From: Paucibacter sediminis
GTDB taxonomy: Bacteria; Pseudomonadota; Gammaproteobacteria; Burkholderiales; Burkholderiaceae_C
Length of the DNA: 64,000 nucleotides
Assembly (NCBI RefSeq): GCF_030254645.1
Contig: NZ_CP116346.1
Coordinates: forward strand, 4,629,001-4,693,000
Reading direction: 5' to 3'
The notes beneath the pieces were generated by a model. The model made no database searches, was not told the origin of the DNA, and worked only from the letters and a program-made list of their open reading frames with translations. The translations under genes were made by a program, and so were the position numbers. Positions 12,275 through 21,010 of this stretch are shown piece after piece. Each line of letters opens with the position of its first letter. Position 1 is the stretch's first letter.

Positions 12275-12679
12275 TCAAGCCAAGGCCGCAATGCCCGCCT
12301 TGGCGATCTGCGCATCCTCGATGGACTTCACGCCGCTGACGCCCACCGCGCCCACGCAATGTCCATCCACCAACACCGGCACACCGCCCTCCAGCAGGCC
12401 GTCGAGGCCCGGCGCGCTCAGGAAGGAGGTGCGGCCCTGGTTGATCATGTCCTCGTAGACCTTGGACTCGCGGCGCCCCAGCGCCGCGGTGCGCGCCTTG
12501 GCGGGTGCGATCTGGGCCGATATGGCGGCCGCGCCGTCCAGGCGCTGCTGCCACAGCAGGTGGCCACCGTCGTCGACGATGGCAATGCTCACCGCCCATT
12601 GGTTGGCCAGTGCCTCGGCTTCGGCAGCGGCGGCGATGCGCTTGACATCATCCAGGCAGAGATAAGGTTTGGTCTTCAT
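12275..12679 (-). CDS. GlcG/HbpS family protein (heme-binding-like)
   Basis: 134-residue protein of the GlcG/HbpS (PF03928) family, a single alpha/beta domain. Some members bind heme or cobalamin-related ligands; the substrate here is unknown. Recognisable parts are AIVDDGGHLLWQQRLDGA, SKVYEDMINQGRTSFL, GGVPVLVDGHCVGAVGVSG and the closing DAQIAKAG. The ATG at 12679 opens the conserved MKTKPYLCLDD; an in-frame extension to 12850 is arginine/serine-rich and non-native. No signal peptide, so likely cytoplasmic. Divergent from the BI-1 gene. Confidence 0.82.
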   Translation of the reverse strand: MKTKPYLCLDDVKRIAAAAEAEALANQWAVSIAIVDDGGHLLWQQRLDGAAAISAQIAPAKARTAALGRRESKVYEDMINQGRTSFLSAPGLDGLLEGGVPVLVDGHCVGAVGVSGVKSIEDAQIAKAGIAALA

Positions 12680-12813
12680 GATCGGGCTTGAAATTGGAGT
12701 GGAAGCCACCACTTTACCGACAGGCGTAGCTCGATTCGGTGGCCGCGGCGCAAAACTGTTGCGCGCGCGAAGCCGCCTAGAATTGCGCCACCCAAGGTCC
12801 GGAGGACTCCACG

Positions 12814-13509
12814 ATGAACGACAGCTTGAATACCCACTACGGCACGACATTCGGTACCGGCCTGGCAGCCGATCGCCAGCGCGTGCTGCGCAACACTTAC
12901 TGGCTGCTCGCCCTGTCCATGCTGCCCACCGTGCTGGGCGCCTGGATTGGCGTCAGCACCGGCATCCTCGCCAGCATGGGCACCGGGATGAGCATGATCG
13001 TGTTCTTCGCCGGCGCCTACGGCCTGATGTTCGTGATCGAGAAGACCAAGGACTCCAGCACCGGCGTGGCCGCCCTGCTCGCCTTCACCTTCTTCATGGG
13101 CCTGATGCTCTCGCGCCTGCTGGCCGCGGTGCTGGGCTTCAAGAACGGCGGCTCGCTCATCATGACGGCCTTTGCCGGCACCGGCGCGATCTTCTTCGCC
13201 ATGGCCAGCCTGGCCACCGTGATCAAGCGCGACCTCTCCAGCATGGGCAAATTCCTCTTCATCGGCGCCATCATCATCATGGTGGCCGGTATCGTGAATG
13301 CCTTCGTGCAGTCCTCGGCGCTGATGCTGACCCTGCTGGTGCTGTGCATGGCGGTGTTCTCCGCCTTCATGCTCTATGACATCAAGCGCGTCGTCGATGG
13401 CGGCGAGACCAACTACATCAGTGCCACGCTGGCGATCTATCTGGACCTCTACAACGTGTTCCAGAGCCTGCTGTCGCTGCTGGGCATCTTCGGCGGCGAG
13501 CGCGAATAA
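12814..13509 (+). CDS. Bax inhibitor-1/YccA family membrane protein
   Basis: 231-residue inner-membrane protein with seven hydrophobic segments, of the BI-1/YccA/YbhL family. E. coli YccA modulates FtsH; other members act as pH-dependent calcium leak channels. Here the role is inferred only by family. The C-terminal signature is YDIKRVVDGGETNYI followed by LDLYNVFQSLL, with the conserved aspartates of BI-1 proteins. A GGAGGA ribosome site precedes the ATG by 7 bases. A clear terminator follows. Given FtsH in the same window, a YccA-like role is possible. Confidence 0.9.
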   Translation: MNDSLNTHYGTTFGTGLAADRQRVLRNTYWLLALSMLPTVLGAWIGVSTGILASMGTGMSMIVFFAGAYGLMFVIEKTKDSSTGVAALLAFTFFMGLMLSRLLAAVLGFKNGGSLIMTAFAGTGAIFFAMASLATVIKRDLSSMGKFLFIGAIIIMVAGIVNAFVQSSALMLTLLVLCMAVFSAFMLYDIKRVVDGGETNYISATLAIYLDLYNVFQSLLSLLGIFGGERE

Positions 13510-13534
13510 CGAGCCGCGCCAGCACCAAGAATCA

Positions 13535-13558
13535 ACGGGGCCAGCGGCCCCGTTTTCA
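13535..13558. terminator. Rho-independent terminator after the BI-1 gene
   Basis: Perfect 8-base stem ACGGGGCC / GGCCCCGT with loop AGC, followed by TTTTCATTT on the plus strand. It stands between the convergent BI-1 and rlmD genes. Confidence 0.88.
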
Positions 13559-13576
13559 TTTCCGTCGCTATTTCAA

Positions 13577-14944
13577 TCAGTCGCGCTCGAACACCGCGAT
13601 CGACTCCACATGCGAGGTGTGCGGGAACATGTTCACCGCACCGGCCGACGTGCAGCGGTAGCCCGCTAGATTCACCAACAAGCCGGCATCGCGCGCCAGC
13701 GTTGCCGGGTTGCAGCTGACATAGACGATGCGCCTGGGCGGCGTCCAGCCGGGCGCCAGCGAGGGATCCTGCACGACATCGGCCAGGGCCTTGGAGAGCG
13801 CAAACGCCCCCTCGCGCGGTGGATCCACCAGCCAGCGGTCCGATTGCCCATCGGCCACCAGAATCTCCGGCGTCATCTCGAACAGATTGCGTGCCACGAA
13901 ACGGGTCTTGTGGTCCAGCCCGTTGCGCTTGGCGTTCTCGCGCGAACGCGCCACCAGGGCCTCGCTGCCCTCGATGCCCAGCACCTCGCGCGCCTGTGTG
14001 GCCAGCGGCAGGGTGAAGTTGCCCAGGCCGCAGAACCAGTCAATCACGCGCTCGCCCGGCTGCACCTGCAGCAGACGCAGGGCGCGCCCGACCAGGGCCG
14101 TGTTGATATGGTGATTGACCTGGGTGAAATCGGTGGGCTTGAAGGGCATCACGATACCGAATTCCGGCAGCGTGTAGGCCAGCTCGGGACCACCCTCGTC
14201 CAGCAGATGCACCGTGTCCGGCCCCTTGGGTTGCAGCCACCATTGCACGTCGTACTGTGCGGCGAAGGCGCGCAGGCGCGCCTTGTCCGCATCGCCCAAG
14301 GGCTCCAGATGGCGCAACACCAGCGCGATCACCAGCGTGCCGCTGGACTCGCCAATGGCCAGCTCGATTTGCGGCAGACGGTCGCGCTCGTCCATGCTGG
14401 CGATCAGCTCGCGCAGCGGCACCAGCATGTCGCTGACGCGCGGCGGCAGCACCTTGCAGACCTGCATGTCGGCCACATAACGGCTTTTGCGCTCGTGGAA
14501 GCCCACCAGCACATGGCCCTTCTTGGCCACATAGCGCACCGACAGGCGCGCGCGATAGCGATAGCCCCAGGCCGGCCCCTCGATCGGGCGCAGCATCATT
14601 TCGGACTTGACCTTGCCGAGGTGCCAGAGGTTGTCCTCCAGCACACGCTGCTTCACCGCCACCTGCGAGGCCACATGCAGATGCTGCATCTTGCAGCCCC
14701 CGCAAGCGCCGGCATGCAGACCGAAGTTCGGGCAGCCGGGGCGCACGCGCTGCGAACTCTCGCGCCGCATCGCCACCATCGCGGCCTGCTCCCAGTTGTT
14801 CTTCTTGCGGCCGACCTGGACCTGGACCTCTTCACCGGGCAGGGCGCCCTCGATGAATACCACCTTGCCCTCTTCGTTGTGGGCCACACCTTGGGCTTCC
14901 AGGTCCAGCGATTCGACCTTGAGCCATTCAGATACTTGCGTCAT
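13577..14944 (-). CDS. rlmD: 23S rRNA (uracil-1939-C5)-methyltransferase RlmD
   Basis: SAM-dependent methyltransferase forming m5U1939 in 23S rRNA. 455 residues. An N-terminal TRAM domain (residues 8-65) is followed by the iron-sulfur cysteines in [18 protein letters not shown], the SAM motif [14 protein letters not shown], the DPPREGA segment, and the catalytic Cys of [12 protein letters not shown]. All match RlmD/RumA rather than TrmA or RlmC. Start ATG 14944. It follows rpoS by 40 bases on the same strand and may be read from that transcript. Confidence 0.95.
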   Translation of the reverse strand: MTQVSEWLKVESLDLEAQGVAHNEEGKVVFIEGALPGEEVQVQVGRKKNNWEQAAMVAMRRESSQRVRPGCPNFGLHAGACGGCKMQHLHVASQVAVKQRVLEDNLWHLGKVKSEMMLRPIEGPAWGYRYRARLSVRYVAKKGHVLVGFHERKSRYVADMQVCKVLPPRVSDMLVPLRELIASMDERDRLPQIELAIGESSGTLVIALVLRHLEPLGDADKARLRAFAAQYDVQWWLQPKGPDTVHLLDEGGPELAYTLPEFGIVMPFKPTDFTQVNHHINTALVGRALRLLQVQPGERVIDWFCGLGNFTLPLATQAREVLGIEGSEALVARSRENAKRNGLDHKTRFVARNLFEMTPEILVADGQSDRWLVDPPREGAFALSKALADVVQDPSLAPGWTPPRRIVYVSCNPATLARDAGLLVNLAGYRCTSAGAVNMFPHTSHVESIAVFERD

Positions 14945-14984
14945 GGGGCGGCATTATCCCAGCCCCGCGCCCGGACTCACGGCC

Positions 14985-15977
14985 TCAGAAGATCGCGTCG
15001 CGGCTGATGCCGTGACGCATCATGTTGCGCTTGAGCTTGTTGAGCGCCTCGATCTGGATCTGGCGGATGCGCTCGCGCGTGAGTCCGAGGCGGATGGCCA
15101 GCACATCCAGGGTCTCGGGCTCGCGGTCGGCCAGGCCATAGCGCCCCGCCAGCACCTCGCGCTCGCGATCGTTCAGCGCCGCCAGCCCATGGGCCAGCAA
15201 CTCCTCCAGCTCATGGCTGAGCCGCAGGCCCATCGGATCCACGGCCTGCTCGTCGGCCACCAAATCCATCATCGACTCGCCGCCCTCACCGTTGCGGTCC
15301 ACGGGCGAATCCAGCGAACTCGGCAGCTCGGCATAGGCCAGCAGCTCGGAAACCTCGCTGAGCGGCCGCCCCAGCGCCGCGGCGACCTCGTCGGCACGCA
15401 CCTGGGCCTCGCCACCATTCTGGCTGGCCAGGGCCTCCAAAGCGCGCCGCGCCTTCAGCACCTGGTTGAGCTCACGCACGATGTGCACCGGCAGGCGCAC
15501 CAGCCGCGCCTGATGCATCAACGCACGCTCGATGCTCTGGCGTATCCACCAACTCGCGTAGGTAGAAAAGCGGAAGCCGCGCTCGGGCTCGAACTTGCCG
15601 ATCGCGTGCATAAGGCCGAGATTACCCTCCTCGATGAGATCGCTCATCGGCAGGCCGCGGCCAAGGTAGTTCTTGGCAATGCTGACGACCAGCCGCAGGT
15701 TGTGCTGGATCATCGCCTGGCGCGCCGCGAACTCGCCGGCACGCGCACGCACGGCCGTGTCGTATTCCTGTTGCGGCGTCAGCAGCGGCGTGCGGCGAAT
15801 GTCGCGCAGATAGGCCTGCAGCGCATTGCCAAGTTCGACATCGGCACCATTCGTGATCGGCAGGCGCAGCGCCTGCACGTCATCGTCATCCGGCGCCGGC
15901 TTGGCGTCGGCATCAAACTCGGCCAGGTCGATGGGCGGCCGGGTCGGGCTGGTAGAGGCAACGCGATGCAGTGACAT
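14985..15977 (-). CDS. rpoS: Stationary-phase sigma factor RpoS
   Basis: Alternative sigma factor for general stress and stationary phase. 330 residues. Region 1.2 begins [16 protein letters not shown], region 2 shows [33 protein letters not shown] and [17 protein letters not shown] (2.3-2.4), region 3 has [11 protein letters not shown], and region 4.2 ends [18 protein letters not shown]. RpoS rather than RpoD is indicated by the length, the lack of a long region 1.1, and the nlpD neighbour. The first 45 residues are an acidic, variable leader. Order surE-pcm-nlpD-rpoS is the classic stress block, with rpoS promoters usually inside nlpD. Confidence 0.95.
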   Translation of the reverse strand: MSLHRVASTSPTRPPIDLAEFDADAKPAPDDDDVQALRLPITNGADVELGNALQAYLRDIRRTPLLTPQQEYDTAVRARAGEFAARQAMIQHNLRLVVSIAKNYLGRGLPMSDLIEEGNLGLMHAIGKFEPERGFRFSTYASWWIRQSIERALMHQARLVRLPVHIVRELNQVLKARRALEALASQNGGEAQVRADEVAAALGRPLSEVSELLAYAELPSSLDSPVDRNGEGGESMMDLVADEQAVDPMGLRLSHELEELLAHGLAALNDREREVLAGRYGLADREPETLDVLAIRLGLTRERIRQIQIEALNKLKRNMMRHGISRDAIF

Positions 15978-15996
15978 GACGCGGCGCCTCCATCCA

Positions 15997-16899
15997 TCAA
16001 CGGGCCGGCAAGAGCTTGGCCGGGTCTATGGGCTTGCCCTGCTTGCGTACCTCGAAGTGCAGCTTGACCTGGTCCGCATCGCTGGAGCCCATCTCGGCAA
16101 TCTTCTGGCCCTTGCGCACCGGCTGGTCTTCCTTCACCAGCAGGGTCTGGTTGTGGGCATACGCCGTCAGGTAAGTGGCGTTGTGCTTGATGATGATCAT
16201 GTTGCCATAGCCTCGCAAACCAGATCCTGCATACATCACGCGGCCGTCGGCGGCGGCAAGCACAGCATCGCCGGCCTTGCCCGCAAAGGCAAGACCTTTG
16301 TTCTTGACCTCGTCGAAGCCCGTCAGAATGCCGCCGGCGGCAGGCCAACCGAACTGCGGCTCATCGTCCCCCTCCTTGGCCGCCGCCACGGCCGGCGCTG
16401 TCGACTGAGCGGGCGCAGCGGCGCTGGCCGCCGCGGATGCCGCACTTGCGGCAGCCGCAGCCGGCTTGCCGTCCAGTGGCTTGGTTTCGACCTTGGCCGA
16501 ACTGACCGGGCGGGCATTCACGCCCGCTGCGTCCACCCCTGGCGCCACCACACGCAAGACCTGACCCACCTCGATCAGATTGGGATTCTCCAGGCCGTTC
16601 CACTTCACCAGATCACGCCAGCTCTGCCCGTTCTCCAGGGCGACGCGAATCAGGGTGTCGCCCGGCTTGACCGTGTAGTAACCGGGCTTGCCGGCGTTCT
16701 CGCTGCCGGCCGGCAGCTTGCCCTCGGGTGTCGTGCTCGCGGCCGTGGTCGGCGAAGGCGTGGCCGCCGGCTTGGCAGGCGCACCCACGGCGCGCTCCTC
16801 GACGGGCGCGCGGTGGCTGGGCGAGGCACAGGCGGCCAGCAAAAGCACCAGCGCGCCGGCCGCCAGGGAGGTCCATCGACGATTCAAGATCTGTTGCAT
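15997..16899 (-). CDS. nlpD: NlpD-like lipoprotein: LysM plus degenerate M23/LytM domain
   Basis: Outer-membrane lipoprotein of about 300 residues that in E. coli activates the amidase AmiC during septum splitting. Signal peptide ends in the lipobox LLAAC (Cys at about 24). A LysM domain lies near residues 75-125 ([18 protein letters not shown]), an Ala/Pro/Lys linker follows, and a C-terminal LytM domain spans about 190-300. The zinc ligands of active M23 enzymes are altered: NKGLAF replaces the His/Asp motif and KLHFEV lacks the first His, as in E. coli NlpD, so it should be an activator and not a hydrolase. Start ATG 16899 opens the signal peptide. Confidence 0.93.
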   Translation of the reverse strand: MQQILNRRWTSLAAGALVLLLAACASPSHRAPVEERAVGAPAKPAATPSPTTAASTTPEGKLPAGSENAGKPGYYTVKPGDTLIRVALENGQSWRDLVKWNGLENPNLIEVGQVLRVVAPGVDAAGVNARPVSSAKVETKPLDGKPAAAAASAASAAASAAAPAQSTAPAVAAAKEGDDEPQFGWPAAGGILTGFDEVKNKGLAFAGKAGDAVLAAADGRVMYAGSGLRGYGNMIIIKHNATYLTAYAHNQTLLVKEDQPVRKGQKIAEMGSSDADQVKLHFEVRKQGKPIDPAKLLPAR

Positions 16900-16965
16900 G
16901 CGCTCTCGATTGCAAAGGCTGAGGGGCAAGACTGAACCAGGGCCCGCGTGGGCTCGGTCAGCGGC

Positions 16966-17796
16966 CTACAAGACACCGGATTTTAGGGGCACGAAAAGCA
17001 CCGACTCCTGCAGGCTTCGTATGAATTGGCTAACGCCGGCTTCCACCAGATGGTCCACCACCACCAGCACCTGGCCGCGCCCGCTGGGTGCCGTCATCGG
17101 CGCCACCAACCGGCCACCGGGGGCCAACTGGGCCAACCAAGCCGCAGGCAGATCGTCGCCACCGGCGGCGGCGATGATGCTGTCGTAAGGCGCCGCCGGC
17201 GCATGCCCCAGCATGCCGTCGCCATAGAGCAGGCGGATGTGCAGCGCCTTGATGGCGGCGAGATTGACGCGGGCCTTGTCGTGCAGGGGCCGCAGCCGCT
17301 CGATCGACACCACCTGCCTGGCCAGTTGCGCCAGCACGGCCGCTTGATAGCCGCAGCCGGTGCCGATCTCCAGCGTCTTGCCCAGATGGCCGCGCTGCTG
17401 CGCGCCGGGCGCGGCCAGCATCAACTCGATCATGCGGCCCACCACCGATGGCTTGGAGATCGTCTGACCATGCCCGATGGGCAGGCTGGTGTCCTCATAG
17501 GCCTGGGTTGCCAGTGCGGTGTCCACGAATTCGTGACGCGGCACTTGCGCCAGCGCGGCCAGCACCCGCTCATCACGCAGGCCATCGAGGCGCAGGCGCT
17601 GCACCATGCGCTGACGCACGCCGGCCGAATCCAGGCCAAGCCCGCTCGGCGTGGTCAGGCGCGCCGCATCGGCAGCGGCCTGCTGCAAATGCCGCTGTGG
17701 CATCAGCACCTCGCGCGCCACGCCGCCGCCGGCGCGGGCGCCGACCTTGTCGAGCGCCAAAGGAAAGCGCTTGCCGCGGGCTCCGGGCGAGTTCAA
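16966..17796 (-). CDS. pcm: Protein-L-isoaspartate O-methyltransferase Pcm
   Basis: Repairs isoaspartyl residues in aged proteins by SAM-dependent methylation; important in stationary phase. The catalytic core starts near residue 60. Motifs: [30 protein letters not shown], and the SAM loop [16 protein letters not shown]. The longest form (276 residues) starts at a TTG at 17796 that overlaps the surE stop and has GGAG 7 bases before it; an ATG at 17703 with GAGG before it gives 245 residues. The N-terminal 60 residues are basic and not conserved. Overlap with surE and position before nlpD-rpoS match the stress block. Confidence 0.93.
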   Translation of the reverse strand: MNSPGARGKRFPLALDKVGARAGGGVAREVLMPQRHLQQAAADAARLTTPSGLGLDSAGVRQRMVQRLRLDGLRDERVLAALAQVPRHEFVDTALATQAYEDTSLPIGHGQTISKPSVVGRMIELMLAAPGAQQRGHLGKTLEIGTGCGYQAAVLAQLARQVVSIERLRPLHDKARVNLAAIKALHIRLLYGDGMLGHAPAAPYDSIIAAAGGDDLPAAWLAQLAPGGRLVAPMTAPSGRGQVLVVVDHLVEAGVSQFIRSLQESVLFVPLKSGVL

Positions 17797-18554
17797 GTAC
17801 GCGCTCCGCCGTTCGACGCCAGGCTGGCGCGCCAGGCAGGCAGCGCCGCATGATCGGTGAGATCAACCTGCAAGGGCGTGATGGAAACGGCGCCCGCCGC
17901 GGTGGCATGAAAATCGGTGCCCGCGCCGGCCTCGCGCGCGTCACCCGCCGGCCCGATCCAGTAGATGGGCTCGCCGCGCGGGCTCGATTGCTTGATCACC
18001 GGTTCGCTGGCATGGCGACGCCCAAGGCGCGTCACCAGGCGGGGCAGGGCCACGGCATCGGCACGATTGGGGATGTTGACGTTCAAGAGGAAGGGGCGGC
18101 CCAGGCCTCCCGCCACCACCTGCTGGATCAGTTCGCGCGCCAGAGCGGCGGCGGCGTCCAATTCCCCCCAGCCCTTCTCCACCTGGGAAAACGCGATCGA
18201 GGGGATGCCGAACAGAAAGCCTTCGGTGGCCGCAGCCACGGTGCCGGAGTACAGCGTGTCGTCGCCCATATTGGCGCCATTGTTGATGCCCGAGAGCACC
18301 AGATCCGGCTTGTAGTCCAGCAGCCCGGTCAGGGCCACGTGGACGCAGTCCGAGGGCGTGCCGTTCACGTAGCGGAAGCCGTTCGACGCGGTGAACACCG
18401 ACAAGGGCCGCGTCAGCGTCAACGCATTCGAGGTGCCGCTGGCATTCTGCTCGGGGGCAATCACCTCGATCTGCCCCAGCCCTTCACAGGCTTTCACCAG
18501 GGCCTGGAGGCCGGGGGCCAAATAGCCGTCATCATTGGCGATCAGTATGCGCAT
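17793..18554 (-). CDS. surE: 5'/3'-nucleotidase SurE
   Basis: Stationary-phase survival protein that dephosphorylates nucleoside monophosphates and short polyphosphate. 253 residues. The metal-site residues are in [13 protein letters not shown] (the two Asp), the Ser in [13 protein letters not shown], and the Asn/Ser in [20 protein letters not shown]. The ATG at 18554 gives the exact family start; a 14-residue extension upstream is not conserved. Its stop overlaps the pcm start. It is divergent from the quinone oxidoreductase gene, sharing the 95-base interval. Confidence 0.96.
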   Translation of the reverse strand: MRILIANDDGYLAPGLQALVKACEGLGQIEVIAPEQNASGTSNALTLTRPLSVFTASNGFRYVNGTPSDCVHVALTGLLDYKPDLVLSGINNGANMGDDTLYSGTVAAATEGFLFGIPSIAFSQVEKGWGELDAAAALARELIQQVVAGGLGRPFLLNVNIPNRADAVALPRLVTRLGRRHASEPVIKQSSPRGEPIYWIGPAGDAREAGAGTDFHATAAGAVSITPLQVDLTDHAALPAWRASLASNGGART

Positions 18555-18649
18555 GCGGCGCATTGTAGGCAGGCGCGGCGTCACCTGAGCGACCACCGGC
18601 GTTGCCGCGCCTGCCTATGATCCGCCGTCCCATCATCGAGGAGTGAGCC

Positions 18650-19627
18650 ATGCAAGCTTGGTTGTGCGAGAACCCCACCGGCGTCGACGCCCTGCGCTGG
18701 ACCGATATGCCCGCGCCCGAGCCACAAGCCGGTCAGCTGCGCGTCGCCATCAAGGCCGCCAGCCTGAACTTTCCGGACCTGCTGATCGTCCAGAACAAGT
18801 ACCAGATGAAGCCGCCGCTGCCCTTCGTGCCGGGCACCGAATTCGCCGGCATCGTCGAGGCCGTTGGCGATGGCGTGAAGGGTTTCAAACCCGGCGATGC
18901 GGTGGCGGCCTTTGCCGGCACCGGCGGCTTCGCCACCCATGCCTGCATCCCCGCCGCATTGGCGATGCCACTGCCTCCGGGCTTTGCGTTCGCCGATGCC
19001 GCCGCCTTCATCTGCACCTATGCCACCAGCCATCATGCGCTGATGGATCGCGCGGCCCTGCAGACCGGCGAAACCGTGCTGATCCTGGGCGCCGCGGGCG
19101 GTGTCGGCACGGCCGCCATCCAGATCGCCAAGGCCGCGGGTGCCCGCGTCATCGCGGCCGCATCCAGCGACGAGAAATGTGCCCGCTGCATCGAACTGGG
19201 AGCAGACGCCAGCATCAACTACAGCAGCGCCAGCCTGCGCGACGAACTGAAGGCACTCACCGGCGGCAAAGGCCCCGATGTGATCTACGACCCGGTGGGC
19301 GGCAGCCTGGCCGAGCAAGCCTTCCGCTCCATCGCTTGGCGTGGTCGCTACCTGGTGGTGGGCTTTGCGCAGGGCGAGATCCCTGCCCTGCCCTTGAACC
19401 TGGCCCTGCTCAAGGGCGCCTCCATCGTGGGCGTCTTCTGGGGCGAATTCGCCAAGCGCGAACCCGAACGCAATGCGCGCATGCTGGGCCAGTTGGCTGA
19501 GTGGTACGCGCGCGGCCTGGTGAAACCGGTGCTCGACCGGGTACTGCCGATGACACAGCTGCCCGCAGCCTTCGAGCGCATGAGTTCGCGCCAGGTGGTG
19601 GGCAAACTTGTGGTTACCAACGACTGA
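18650..19627 (+). CDS. NADPH:quinone oxidoreductase family protein (zinc-free MDR superfamily)
   Basis: 325-residue cytoplasmic reductase of the medium-chain dehydrogenase/reductase superfamily, quinone-reductase branch. The GroES-like domain occupies residues 1-125 (NFPDLLIVQNKYQMKP, PFVPGTEFAGIVEAVGDGV), and the Rossmann domain has GAAGGVGTAAIQIAKAAGA. The catalytic zinc cysteines of alcohol dehydrogenases are absent, which supports an NADPH-dependent quinone or enoyl substrate. Start ATG 18650 with GAGGAG upstream. Divergent from surE; the true substrate is unknown. Confidence 0.87.
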   Translation: MQAWLCENPTGVDALRWTDMPAPEPQAGQLRVAIKAASLNFPDLLIVQNKYQMKPPLPFVPGTEFAGIVEAVGDGVKGFKPGDAVAAFAGTGGFATHACIPAALAMPLPPGFAFADAAAFICTYATSHHALMDRAALQTGETVLILGAAGGVGTAAIQIAKAAGARVIAAASSDEKCARCIELGADASINYSSASLRDELKALTGGKGPDVIYDPVGGSLAEQAFRSIAWRGRYLVVGFAQGEIPALPLNLALLKGASIVGVFWGEFAKREPERNARMLGQLAEWYARGLVKPVLDRVLPMTQLPAAFERMSSRQVVGKLVVTND

Positions 19628-19746
19628 ACGCGGGCTGCCGGCGGGCGGGGGAGAATGACTTCGAAGCAACACCCCCTCCCTTCTTCACGGGGCATGCAAG
19701 CCTGGCCATGTGCGCTAGGATCCGGCAACCAGCTCAATCTCAGGCC

Positions 19747-20490
19747 ATGGCAGTCAAAGTACTCATCATCGAAGACAACCCGGTCGCGCGCAGTTTTCTG
19801 TGCCGCGTGGTGCGCGAGAGCTTCAGTGATGCCATGGAAATCATCGAGGTCGGCGACCTGGAGGGCGCTCGCCGTCAGGTCGCCAAGCTGAACCACGAGA
19901 ATTCCGAGCTCGGCTTCAAGCTGATTCTGGTGGACCTGGAGCTGCCGGATGGCAATGGCATGGAGTTCCTCGCCGAGTTGGTGGGCACACCGGCGGTGAA
20001 GATCGTGACCACGCTCTACTCCGACGACGACCACCTCTTCCCGGCACTGCAATGCGGCGCCGATGGCTATCTGCTCAAGGAAGATCGCTTCGAGGTGCTG
20101 GTGGAGGAATTGCAGCGCATCGTGCGCGGCCAACCGCCGTTGTCACCCGCGATCGCGCGCCGCCTGCTCTCGCACTTCCGCCCCGGATCCACCGGCGACA
20201 GCGGGCCGATGGGCCTGAACTCCGGCTTTGGCAGCCTGTCTTCCAGTGCCGCGACCCACAGCAACCGCGGCGTGGTGTTGGACCCCGCACCGGAATGGGA
20301 GCGCCTGACGCCCCGTGAAAACGAAGTGCTGACCTATCTCAGCAAGGGCTTCACCATCAAGGAAATCTCCAACCTGATGGGCATCAAGTGGTTCACCGTG
20401 AACGACCACATCAAGTCGATCTACAAGAAACTGAACGTGTCGAGCCGCGCCGAGGCTGCCGTTCTGGCCAGCAAGCAAGGCCTGGTCTAA
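19747..20490 (+). CDS. NarL/FixJ-type response regulator with LuxR HTH
   Basis: 247-residue two-component regulator. The receiver domain (1-130) has the acidic pair ED at 9-10, the phosphoacceptor Asp63 in LVDLELPDG, and the conserved Lys in LLKED near 113. A Ser/Gly-rich linker (about 150-180) leads to a LuxR-type HTH: LTPRENEVLTYLSKGFTIKEIS and KSIYKKLNVSSRAEA. The ATG at 19747 starts right before the receiver; the longer frame upstream is not conserved. No histidine kinase gene is adjacent, so it is an orphan regulator with an unknown signal. Its stop overlaps the convergent small membrane gene by 4 bases. Confidence 0.9.
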   Translation: MAVKVLIIEDNPVARSFLCRVVRESFSDAMEIIEVGDLEGARRQVAKLNHENSELGFKLILVDLELPDGNGMEFLAELVGTPAVKIVTTLYSDDDHLFPALQCGADGYLLKEDRFEVLVEELQRIVRGQPPLSPAIARRLLSHFRPGSTGDSGPMGLNSGFGSLSSSAATHSNRGVVLDPAPEWERLTPRENEVLTYLSKGFTIKEISNLMGIKWFTVNDHIKSIYKKLNVSSRAEAAVLASKQGLV

Positions 20491-20714
20491 AGGCGCTCAC
20501 CCGATCCATCGGCCTGCGCCTGCAGGACCACCAGGTGGCTTGAACCCTCGGTCTGCGCCATGTGCGCCTCTTGCCGCCCCTCGTGCGGATCGAAGACGCC
20601 GCCGCACAGCCCCAGCAGCGTCACCACCGCAATCAAGCTGATCCAGTTCTGCGGATCCTTGGCCAAGCTCGCCAGGGAGATCAGTTTGCCCAGTTTCACT
20701 CGCACTTGCATCAT
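20487..20714 (-). CDS. Small membrane protein behind a LexA-type operator (75 aa)
   Basis: Unrecognised 75-residue protein. Residues 1-23 are polar/basic, residues 24-40 (NWISLIAVVTLLGLCGGVF region) form one transmembrane segment, and the last 30 residues are polar. No known domain is seen. Translation evidence is good: GGAG lies 4 bases before the first ATG (20714) and 7 bases before a second ATG (20711). A CTGT-N8-ACAG LexA box sits 71-86 bases upstream and nothing else lies downstream of it, so SOS induction of this gene is the simplest reading. Convergent with the LuxR regulator, overlapping its stop by 4 bases. Single-span SOS proteins elsewhere (TisB, SidA) act at the membrane; that is analogy only. 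Confidence 0.6.
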   Translation of the reverse strand: MMQVRVKLGKLISLASLAKDPQNWISLIAVVTLLGLCGGVFDPHEGRQEAHMAQTEGSSHLVVLQAQADGSGERL

Positions 20715-20784
20715 GTCGCTCCAACGCTAGAGCGGGCCGGCAGCCCACTCGACTTGCCAGGCGGCAAGCATGGATACGAATGTA

Positions 20785-20800
20785 CTGTATAAACGTACAG
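20785..20800 (-). promoter_or_regulatory. LexA (SOS) box
   Basis: CTGTATAAACGTACAG matches CTGT-N8-ACAG exactly, and the flanks extend the symmetry (TACTGT...ACAGTG). It overlaps a plausible minus-strand promoter: TTGCGG, 17-base spacer, TTTATA. The box is 71 bases upstream of the 75-residue membrane protein gene and past the tRNA-His terminator. Confidence 0.8.
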
Positions 20801-20841
20801 TGACGCAAGTCCGCAAATTGAGGCGTTGAAACCGCCAATGC

Positions 20842-20874
20842 AAAAGACCCCGGGGCTTGCGCCGCGGGGCCTTT
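20842..20874 (-). terminator. Terminator after tRNA-His
   Basis: Minus-strand AAAGGCCCCG pairs with CGGGGTCTTT (one G-U pair) across a 13-base loop and ends in TTTT. It lies 9 bases past the tRNA-His CCA end and insulates the LexA-box gene from tRNA transcription. Confidence 0.82.
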
Positions 20875-20882
20875 GAATTATT

Positions 20883-20959
20883 TGGGGTGGCTGATGGGAC
20901 TCGAACCCACGACAACAGGAATCACAATCCTGGACTCTACCAACTGAGCTACAGCCACC
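20883..20959 (-). tRNA. tRNA-His (GTG)
   Basis: 77-base cloverleaf with anticodon loop TTGTGAT (anticodon GTG), an acceptor stem GTGGCTG/CAGCCAC with the extra 5' G(-1) opposite C73 that marks histidine tRNAs, T-loop GGTTCGAGTCC, and an encoded CCA end. It follows no other tRNA and ends in its own terminator. Confidence 0.97.
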
Positions 20960-21010
20960 GCAGAGCCTACGATTATAGGCCGATTTAAATCTTCTTGGGA
21001 AGCACTATTT

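Noticed and set aside
20727-20915. 62-codon minus-strand frame between tRNA-His and the small membrane gene
   Set aside because: Overlaps the tRNA 3' part, its terminator and the LexA box; basic, no family.
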